DNA of 64,000 nucleotides from the NCBI GenBank assembly GCA_965262255.1, contig OZ253505.1, positions 992,001-1,056,000 of the forward strand, read 5' to 3'. Both the position numbers and the translations under genes were made by a program. Shown here one piece after another: positions 57,401 through 64,000 of the stretch (the stretch's first letter is position 1; every line of letters starts with the position of its first letter). Source of the stretch: JANQQC01 sp965262255. GTDB lineage: Bacteria > Pseudomonadota > Alphaproteobacteria > Caulobacterales > Hyphomonadaceae. The notes under the pieces are model-generated. The model was not told the DNA's origin. It made no database searches and saw nothing but the letters and a program-made list of their open reading frames with translations.

Positions 57401-58344
57401 CGACCGTTTATCCTTTTGATGACCCTTCAAGAGTGTTAGAAATTTGCGGACCTCATCATTCGCACCTCATGCAGCTCGAAAGTAGATTAGCCGAACACGG
57501 ATTGCAGAGAGCGCACTGTCAGGGCGGTGAAGTAAAATTGAAAGGAACAAAGGAGGGAGAGGCTTTAGCATTTTCTATTCTGCGTTCATTCGAAAAACGA
57601 CTAAAAAATGGCGCACTACCCGACGATAACGAACTCCACGACACGATAGATTCCGCGCTGTCTCCAACCTCTAATTTCGGCGCACTTGCTAATCTTAAAT
57701 CCCAGGTCGTTACAAAATCTTTAGGACAGACTGAATATCTTGCGAAACTAACCGATGACAATTACGGACTAGTTTTCGGAATTGGCCCCGCCGGAACAGG
57801 AAAAACATTCTTAGCGGTTGCCGCCGGGGTATCAGGACTGCTCAATAATCGGTTTGAAAAGTTGATAATTACTCGTCCTGCGGTAACTGCGGGAGAACAA
57901 CTCGGTTATTTGCCAGGGACTCTGGAAGAAAAGGTTGATCCGTATATGCTTCCGATATGGGACGCATTAGATGAACTATTGGATCGCAAACAGATAGAAC
58001 GTCGCATGGAACGCGGCCAAATAGAAGTTGCACCGATCGCTTTTATGCGAGGGCGAACATTGAAGAACGCTTTCGTAATCGTAGATGAGGCTCAAAACAC
58101 AACATCAATGCAAATGAAAATGGTATTGACTAGAATCGGGAGAAAGGGAAAAATGATAGTGACTGGTGATCCCTCTCAAGTGGATTTGCCAAAGGGACAA
58201 ACTTCGGGATTGAAAGACGCGATCGGTAGATTAAATAAGGTAAGAGGAATTACGACGGTTAAACTAAACGTTGCAGATGTTATGAGGCACGAATTAGTTG
58301 GTAGAATAATCAAAGCTTACGAGGCTGATGCGAGACAATCGTGA
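57397..58344 (+). CDS. phoH: PhoH family ATPase
   Basis: 315 residues from a TTG at 57397 with GGGAG 8 nt upstream; the start overlaps the miaB stop. Walker A is GPAGTGKTFLA and Walker B with the following motif is FVIVDEAQNTT; SQVDLPKGQTSGL is also typical. PhoH-like proteins act with YbeY in RNA metabolism, and ybeY is the next gene (GTGA overlap). Confidence 0.93.
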   Translation: MTTVYPFDDPSRVLEICGPHHSHLMQLESRLAEHGLQRAHCQGGEVKLKGTKEGEALAFSILRSFEKRLKNGALPDDNELHDTIDSALSPTSNFGALANLKSQVVTKSLGQTEYLAKLTDDNYGLVFGIGPAGTGKTFLAVAAGVSGLLNNRFEKLIITRPAVTAGEQLGYLPGTLEEKVDPYMLPIWDALDELLDRKQIERRMERGQIEVAPIAFMRGRTLKNAFVIVDEAQNTTSMQMKMVLTRIGRKGKMIVTGDPSQVDLPKGQTSGLKDAIGRLNKVRGITTVKLNVADVMRHELVGRIIKAYEADARQS

Positions 58345-58802
58345 TTAAACTAGAAATGCTTACTGAAGACGAGAGTTGGGCGAACACTGCTCTACTGGAA
58401 AAAATTTGTCACCAAGGACTTAATGCCGCTAATAAGAAACATAAAGGTGAGGTTGCTATTCTACTTACCTCCGACAAAAAAATGAGAGAGTTAAATTTTA
58501 AGTTTCGTAATCGCGACAAGCCGACAGACGTGTTGGCCTTCCCTGCCGACTCGGCGGTCGCGCCGTTTCTTGGGGATATTGCAATTGGTTACGGTGTTGC
58601 TTCTAAAGATGCGAGTGTTGAAAATAAGCCATTGCTCAACCACGTCGTGCATTTGGCGGTACACGGTTTTCTTCACCTAATAGGATATGACCATCAAACT
58701 GATGAAGAAGCAAAATTAATGCAAGATTTAGAGTGCCTCGCTCTTGAATCTATTGGCATACCAAACCCATATAAATCGCGTAATCTTAGTGAAATTCCAT
58801 GA
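58341..58802 (+). CDS. ybeY: Endoribonuclease YbeY, rRNA maturation factor
   Basis: 153 residues from a GTG at 58341. The zinc motif HGFLHLIGYDHQTDEEA is complete, and the upstream strand TDVLAFP is typical. YbeY processes the 16S rRNA 3' end and supports 70S quality control. It overlaps phoH and corC by 4 bp each. Confidence 0.95.
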   Translation: MIKLEMLTEDESWANTALLEKICHQGLNAANKKHKGEVAILLTSDKKMRELNFKFRNRDKPTDVLAFPADSAVAPFLGDIAIGYGVASKDASVENKPLLNHVVHLAVHGFLHLIGYDHQTDEEAKLMQDLECLALESIGIPNPYKSRNLSEIP

Positions 58803-59665
58803 CACATTCTGAAACATTTGACAGCCAACCCAATAGTCGAACCTGGCGGGAATTCCTGTTTGGTCGACGCGCTGAACCCGATGAACACAATCAAGCAAAT
58901 GGCGAAATCACAGATCGCGTACCGTCGCAAATAGAAACTAGAGCCGGACAGTTTGAAGAGAAAACAGTCGAAGATGTTATGATCGCTCGTTCTGAAATTC
59001 GAGCAGTTGAAGCAGGGCAATCTCTCGATGCTTTGATTAAAGTCTTTGCAGAAGCAAAACACTCTCGGTTACCAGTGTATAGGAAGAACCTTGATGATCC
59101 GACCGGATTTATACACATCAAAGATCTCGTATTAGAACTTGCTAAACCCAATAAATCTGACCGAAAGCCAATTGAAGAAATTGTTCGTCCGCTGATATTC
59201 GTTCCTCCCTCTATGAACGCAAAGAAACTGTTGCGTCAGATGCAAGCAGAACGTCAACATATTGCCTTAGTGGTTGACGAGTACGGTGGGACTGATGGTT
59301 TGGTGTCTTTAGAAGATATACTTGAGGAAATAGTAGGCGAGATTGATGATGAACATGACGATCCCACCTCAAAAATCGAAAAAATCAGCGAAACCGAGTG
59401 GCGAGCCGGTGCTAAAACCGAAATTGAAGAGTTTAAGAAAGAAACCGCAATAGATCTCGAACTCCAGAGCGATAAACCCAATGAATTTGATACTTTAGGA
59501 GGTGTCGCCATAGGGGTAATAGGTCACCTACCGAAAATCGGCGAAGTAATAGAACATCCCAAGGGGGTTAGGCTTGAAGTAATAGATGCAGACGAACGTC
59601 GGATTAAAACGCTTAAAATTTCTGCGGGCGCACTACTCAATCAGACCGATGACATATCTCAATGA
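58799..59665 (+). CDS. corC: CBS-domain hemolysin-family protein (CorC-like)
   Basis: 288 residues. A CBS pair (VEDVMIARSEIRAVEAGQSL ... VDEYGGTDGLVSLEDILEEI) is followed by a CorC_HlyC C-terminal domain (DLELQSDKPNEFDTLGGVAI). There are no membrane spans, so this is the soluble CorC type. It is linked to magnesium/cobalt efflux in enterobacteria; the role here is uncertain. ATGA overlaps with both neighbours. Confidence 0.9.
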   Translation: MTHSETFDSQPNSRTWREFLFGRRAEPDEHNQANGEITDRVPSQIETRAGQFEEKTVEDVMIARSEIRAVEAGQSLDALIKVFAEAKHSRLPVYRKNLDDPTGFIHIKDLVLELAKPNKSDRKPIEEIVRPLIFVPPSMNAKKLLRQMQAERQHIALVVDEYGGTDGLVSLEDILEEIVGEIDDEHDDPTSKIEKISETEWRAGAKTEIEEFKKETAIDLELQSDKPNEFDTLGGVAIGVIGHLPKIGEVIEHPKGVRLEVIDADERRIKTLKISAGALLNQTDDISQ

Positions 59666-61302
59666 ATTCCAAATTGTTAGATTCCGGGTTTTCGCTTTTT
59701 TCAACCATTTATGAGGCAGTAAAAAACCTTAGGAGGTGGTCAGCCTTCGGTTTGGCCGTAATTTTGGGAGCTACGGCATCTTTTGCTTTTGCTCCATATC
59801 ATCTGACGTTTCTATTGATTCCGTGTTTTGTTGGTTTGGTATGGATGATCGACGGAGTCAAAGCACACAAAAACTGGTTCAAGGCGGCGTTTACTAGAGG
59901 ATGGGCATTTGGCTTCGGCCATTTCCTTGTCGGTCTATATTGGACCGCCTACCCGTTCTTAGTCGATATCGAGCGACATCTTGCTTATATTTGGCTGGCA
60001 ATCGCGGTTCTACCTATGGGACTTGCTCTGATTACTGGTTTAGCAGTTGCACTTGCTTCGCTATTTTGGACACCATCTCCTTTACGTATATTCGTGTTTT
60101 CATTGTTTTTCACTTTCGGAGAACTTGTACGCGGGTATTTGTTTGGCGGATTACCTTGGAATTTGGCGGGAACAACTTTTGTTCCAGGCGGTAGTTTCTC
60201 GCAAGCGGCTTCATTAGGCGGTGTGTATTGGCTGACTTTGTTTGTGGTTTTTGGTTGCGCATCATTTGCTTGTTTGGCCAGTAATCAAGGTTCAAAAGGT
60301 TTACCTTATCGCCTAATTCCAATCGCTATTTCAGTATTGCTATTTTCTGGACTCTGGATTTGGGGGAGTTACCGGTTAACTGCGCCAATGGAATCAACGG
60401 AACATAGTTTAGTTTTACTCGACTCTGGCGTACCGCAAAATGAGAAGTTTGAGGCGGGGCCTATGAAAATTGTTGGCCAATATCGCGATCTACTAAACTC
60501 CATCAAAAAAGACGAACGAGATTTAGTTATCCTACCTGAAGGCGCAATACCAGAGATTTTCAACTTATCGAGCTCTTCGTATAGAAGCCTAGCCGAACTC
60601 TCCTCTCCAAGAACATTGCTTATCGGCACCATCCGTAGGGAATTCGATTATGGAAACACTCAGAAATACTACAATTCCCTAGTCAGCATTGACACAAAAA
60701 ATCTTCCTGGGCGCGTGGATGAGGTCTACGATAAACGCCGGCTCGTGCCATTCGGAGAGTTACCCGCGAGCAAGATCATACCCTTCGGAGAATTCATAGC
60801 AAGTTTTCTTCCACCTGCGATTCAAGGTTTAGCGCGAAGTGGGTTTGAGCCGGGAACGACCAACGCAAACTTTATTCTCGATGATTTTCCATCGATGGCG
60901 GCCTTAATTTGTTATGAAGGGATTTTTCCTGCTTTCGTCCGCTCGTCAGCGATCGGAGCAGAATGGATTCTAATTGTGTCGAACGACGCATGGTTTGGAA
61001 AGGGAGCAGGCCCCGCGCAAAACGCCACTCAAAATCGTTATCGGGCGATAGAAATAGGGCTTCCGGTAGTTCGTGTAGCGAGTAAAGGAGACTCTGGCAT
61101 AACTGACGGTTATGGTCGCACAACCCTTTCCGCGAAACATGTCGAAACCGCTCTAGAGAACTGGACACCGTCTTTAGCGCGGGGTTTTCTACCCAAATCC
61201 GTATCTCCGACTGTTTACCGTCAACATGGGTCAATGTTACTTTGGATTACATTACTTCTATGGGCCACCATTCCGATTATCGGGTTCGTCGTCAAAAGTT
61301 AA
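59662..61302 (+). CDS. lnt: Apolipoprotein N-acyltransferase
   Basis: 546 residues. About six to eight N-terminal membrane spans are followed by the periplasmic nitrilase domain: catalytic Glu in ILPEGAIPE, Lys in VYDKRRLVPFGE, Cys in ALICYEGIFP. A last span lies near the C-terminus. It adds the third acyl chain to lipoproteins in the inner membrane. Overlaps corC by 4 bp. Confidence 0.95.
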   Translation: MNSKLLDSGFSLFSTIYEAVKNLRRWSAFGLAVILGATASFAFAPYHLTFLLIPCFVGLVWMIDGVKAHKNWFKAAFTRGWAFGFGHFLVGLYWTAYPFLVDIERHLAYIWLAIAVLPMGLALITGLAVALASLFWTPSPLRIFVFSLFFTFGELVRGYLFGGLPWNLAGTTFVPGGSFSQAASLGGVYWLTLFVVFGCASFACLASNQGSKGLPYRLIPIAISVLLFSGLWIWGSYRLTAPMESTEHSLVLLDSGVPQNEKFEAGPMKIVGQYRDLLNSIKKDERDLVILPEGAIPEIFNLSSSSYRSLAELSSPRTLLIGTIRREFDYGNTQKYYNSLVSIDTKNLPGRVDEVYDKRRLVPFGELPASKIIPFGEFIASFLPPAIQGLARSGFEPGTTNANFILDDFPSMAALICYEGIFPAFVRSSAIGAEWILIVSNDAWFGKGAGPAQNATQNRYRAIEIGLPVVRVASKGDSGITDGYGRTTLSAKHVETALENWTPSLARGFLPKSVSPTVYRQHGSMLLWITLLLWATIPIIGFVVKS

Positions 61303-61375
61303 ATTTGAAGTTTTGCCATTCGGTAGCGAGATCTCCGCGCTTTCATTTTCTGCCACATTCAAACGAGATTTATCT

Positions 61376-62053
61376 GTGGAACTTCCTAGAATACAAACTT
61401 TCGGTCGTACGAAATCACGGAAACTATCGGATCGGCAACAGAGACTTGTCGATGAATTGCTTCCTAAGATAAGATGCCCGGAGTCCGTTTCTGGGAAGCT
61501 GAATCCAAATACGCTTTTTGATTCAAACAGACCTTGTTGGTTAGAAATTGGATTTGGCGGAGGAGAACATCTAATCAAGCAAGCTCAGCAGAATTCAGAT
61601 ATTGGTTTTATCGGCTGCGAACCTTTTATCGATGGGGTTGCGAAAATTCTAGTATCCATAGATTCATTAAGTTTAAAAAATATACGGATACACGATTCCG
61701 ATGCGCGAGAATTACTTAACTGGCTGAAACCAGAGTCTTTAGACCGCGTTTTCATATTATTTCCAGATCCTTGGCCTAAAAGAAGACACTTGAAACGGCG
61801 CATTATTCGAGGAAACTTCTTAGACCTTCTTCATAGTCGATGTAAGCCAGAGGCTCGGGTTCGTTTTGCAACTGACATAACTAGTTATGTGAATGAAGCC
61901 GTTATCAGATTTAGCAACCATAAAGGGTTTCGGTGGACAGCGGAATGCTCTGACGATTGGAGTCTACCGCCAACCGACCATAGCGATACACGTTATCAAG
62001 AAAAGAACTTAGGCGACTGCACACCAGTCTGGCTTGATTACATCAGGATATAA
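61376..62053 (+). CDS. trmB: tRNA (guanine-N7-)-methyltransferase
   Basis: 225 residues from GTG 61376, just upstream of the conserved IQTFGRTKSRKLS. The same frame opens at ATG 61226, but that start would overlap lnt by 77 bp and lacks family similarity. Motifs: WLEIGFGGGEHL (SAM), IFILFPDPWPKRRHLKRR-like block (catalytic Asp and PWPK), and VRFATDI. It methylates G46 of tRNA. The start remains uncertain. Confidence 0.88.
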   Translation: MELPRIQTFGRTKSRKLSDRQQRLVDELLPKIRCPESVSGKLNPNTLFDSNRPCWLEIGFGGGEHLIKQAQQNSDIGFIGCEPFIDGVAKILVSIDSLSLKNIRIHDSDARELLNWLKPESLDRVFILFPDPWPKRRHLKRRIIRGNFLDLLHSRCKPEARVRFATDITSYVNEAVIRFSNHKGFRWTAECSDDWSLPPTDHSDTRYQEKNLGDCTPVWLDYIRI

Positions 62054-62119
62054 CGCTGTCGTGGGACTCTCGATACCAAACCTAAAGAGTAGGCGAAGTT
62101 CTAACTGTTCTGGTAGAAT

Positions 62120-62737
62120 TTAAGAGGAATAGTATTCGACAACCTGAGCAGGTTCCATATTCACGGAATAAGGCACATCTTCAAGTTCGGGAACCCGAAT
62201 ATATTTAGCCGTCATGGATTTTGGATCTAGCTCAATGTATTCCGGTATATCTCGCTCGCCGCTCTCAATCGCCTCCAATACCAATGCCATTGTCCGAGAA
62301 CGCTCCTTAACCTGTACTTCGTCACCTTCTCGCAACCGGTACGAAGGTATGTTAACTTTCTTACCGTTTACAGTGACATGTCCGTGATTAACGAACTGTC
62401 TAGCAGCAAAGATCGTCGGAACAATTTTTGCGCGGTAAACAAAAGCATCTAGCCTAGATTCTAATAATCCGATGAGGTTCTCAGCAGTATTGCCTTTCAT
62501 TCGATCGGCAGCTTCATAGGTTCGACGAAACTGCTTCTCAGTGATATCTCCGTAATGGAATTTCAGCTTTTGCTTGGCCATTAACTGCATCCCAAAGTCC
62601 GAGACTTTCCTTCGGCGCATTGGGCCGTGCTGGCCTGGTTTGTTTGGACGTGTATTGACGGGGGATTTTGGGCGACCCCAAATATTTTCGCCGACTCTGC
62701 GGTCAATCTTGTGCTTCGTCGAATGGCGACGGGACAT
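62120..62737 (-). CDS. rpsD: 30S ribosomal protein S4
   Basis: 205 residues from ATG 62737 (MSRRHSTKHKIDRRVGENIW); the frame is open 14 codons further but this is the standard S4 start. The S4 RNA-binding domain (LESRLDAFVYRAKIVPT ... QFVNHGHVTVNGKKVNIPSY) is intact and the end is VEYYSS. A primary 16S rRNA binder that nucleates the 30S body. Convergent with trmB. Confidence 0.97.
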   Translation of the reverse strand: MSRRHSTKHKIDRRVGENIWGRPKSPVNTRPNKPGQHGPMRRRKVSDFGMQLMAKQKLKFHYGDITEKQFRRTYEAADRMKGNTAENLIGLLESRLDAFVYRAKIVPTIFAARQFVNHGHVTVNGKKVNIPSYRLREGDEVQVKERSRTMALVLEAIESGERDIPEYIELDPKSMTAKYIRVPELEDVPYSVNMEPAQVVEYYSS

Positions 62738-62978
62738 AGTGCTACTCTTTTTGTGACGCGGACCGGTGACAAATTTCAAAATTCGGTGTCACGATTTCAA
62801 CGGCGGTTCCGCACCCACCCGTGTTAACAGTTGCATTAACAGTATTTTTCTCCAAAAATCAAGCAAATTCGCCTAACTCTCCGGAGATATAGTCACTAGC
62901 ATTTTCCGAAATATTGCGATTTTTAATCATTCTAAGTTTTTTGAATGGCATTAAAGAATATTTGACAATTCAATTCGT

Positions 62979-63902
62979 CTAAACGCCCGTCCGCTCCAAA
63001 GTTTCATCAAAAGCTTTCCAAAACTGGTTACGGCATTCATCTACTTCCATTAGAATCTCGTGCTTAGCATCCGAGACTGTTATGTGAGTACAATTTTTGA
63101 GTTTCTGCGCGATGTCATCATGTGATCTGTTTTCGACTAACAGTTCTTGCCCCGCTGTCGCAATCAAGATTTCCGCATCAATTTCTTGAAGTGCGTTAGG
63201 TTTTACAAATTCATTACAGGTTTTAATGGATTGATTGATCCATCCCCAAGTCGGAGATCCAAGCCTAAGTCTAGGTTCGGCCTCAACTAGGTCTCTATAG
63301 ACCTCCCATCGAGGTTTACAATTCGTGACCGGATTAGTCTCAAAAACCTCTGGCTCGTCAGATTCCCTTGCAATCTTGCTTGAACGTCCTACCAAGCACA
63401 TCATCGCAATCACAAATTTTAAGGTTGGATTAGGCAAACTAATTCCGAACATCGGCGCGCTGAAGGCTGCTACTTTAGGGTTGAAAATCCCAAGACTCAT
63501 GGATTTTAGTAGAATAGCCGAACCCATTGAATGGGCGAGTGCAAGATGAGGTCGCGGTAAATCTGAACAAAGTTGACTATTGATTTGCCCGAGAGCGTCG
63601 GTAAATCTTGAGAATTTATTTATGTGCCCTGCCAATCGATTATCCGTTAGTCGGTCAGATAACCCTTGTCCAGGCCAATCAATTATAAGACAAGCGAATC
63701 CGCGTCCCTGCAAATCGCGGGCAACCTCAAAGTATTTCTCAATAAATTCTGTACGGCCCGGACAAATAACGACCGTTCCACGAGCACTCTTTGCCGTAGC
63801 AGAGACGATTCCAATTCTTATCTTGAGTCCGTTTGAACTTTCAAGCCAGCCGATCCTCAATCCCTTTGGGATGGGATTAGAGGGGACATCGACAACATCC
63901 AT
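62979..63902 (-). CDS. Alpha/beta hydrolase, lysophospholipase-like (PldB group)
   Basis: 307 residues. Oxyanion segment VICPGRTEFIEKYFEVARDL, then DWPGQGLSDR, and the nucleophile serine in ALAHSMGSAILL. The catalytic histidine is in SDAKHEILMEVD near the C-terminus. This serine aminopeptidase S33/hydrolase_4 layout is typical of PldB-like lysophospholipases. It lacks a signal peptide. The substrate is not established. Confidence 0.87.
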   Translation of the reverse strand: MDVVDVPSNPIPKGLRIGWLESSNGLKIRIGIVSATAKSARGTVVICPGRTEFIEKYFEVARDLQGRGFACLIIDWPGQGLSDRLTDNRLAGHINKFSRFTDALGQINSQLCSDLPRPHLALAHSMGSAILLKSMSLGIFNPKVAAFSAPMFGISLPNPTLKFVIAMMCLVGRSSKIARESDEPEVFETNPVTNCKPRWEVYRDLVEAEPRLRLGSPTWGWINQSIKTCNEFVKPNALQEIDAEILIATAGQELLVENRSHDDIAQKLKNCTHITVSDAKHEILMEVDECRNQFWKAFDETLERTGV

Positions 63903-64000
63903 TTTGCCGGACTACCAAGATTGCCGAACGATCAGTATTCCAAGCATGAAGCAAGACTGACCACTCTAGCAAATTGGATTTTATGGGCAGGCTGCCCATT

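Overview
The window looks like a chromosomal segment of a moderately AT-rich, Gram-negative alphaproteobacterium. The evidence is the short aa3-type cytochrome oxidase subunit IV, a COQ9 homologue, a NadQ-like NAD regulator, and the gene order miaB-phoH-ybeY-corC-lnt-trmB with start/stop overlaps, all typical of that class. A marine or other aquatic origin is only an impression; genus and species cannot be read from the sequence. No tRNA, rRNA or CRISPR array was recognised.

Layout. 0-15.7 kb is housekeeping: purE (tail)-purK, COQ9, rpsU (apparently starting at an ATC codon), a NatA/NatB-type ABC exporter, cox subunit IV, grxC, a BioC/NDUFAF5-like methyltransferase, the SAM-cycle pair ahcY-metK with a structured leader, and a Kdo (LPS core) operon kdsA-kdsD-kdsB followed by a phosphatase. 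15.7-19.7 kb is accessory DNA: two near-identical small-RNA genes, each with promoter and terminator, a lone TnpB, and a broken DUF3800 gene. 19.8-26.0 kb holds a feruloyl-CoA-synthase-like ligase, dihydroorotase, a Fic protein with repeated promoter sites, and an outer-membrane barrel. 26.4-34.0 kb is one giant autotransporter locus. 35.2-41.9 kb is metabolic (YgfZ, Tag, a KAS III, a NadQ-like regulator, PhyH, TauE, acyl-CoA dehydrogenase). 41.9-53.0 kb is a defence/accessory island: one PIN-toxin/antitoxin pair, three orphan paralogues of the antitoxin, an IS481 remnant, and a type I restriction-modification operon hsdM-hsdS-hsdR. 53.3-64 kb returns to haloalkane dehalogenase, thiolase, miaB...trmB, rpsD and a lysophospholipase.

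The most striking theme is simple-sequence contingency. The autotransporter is preceded by a C11 tract lying inside a 27-codon leader ORF. Its signal peptide is cut off from the passenger by a G8 tract (a +1 change restores the frame), and a T11 tract lies early in the passenger. Separately, hsdM is interrupted exactly at a G9 tract, and one more G restores a full-length methyltransferase. Together these suggest phase-variable surface adhesion plus a phase-variable type I methylase (a possible phasevarion). Homopolymer sequencing or assembly error is the alternative that raw reads must exclude. A second theme is erosion of the toxin-antitoxin locus: the antitoxin gene was tandemly duplicated, and the second copy keeps only an 18-codon scar of the toxin.
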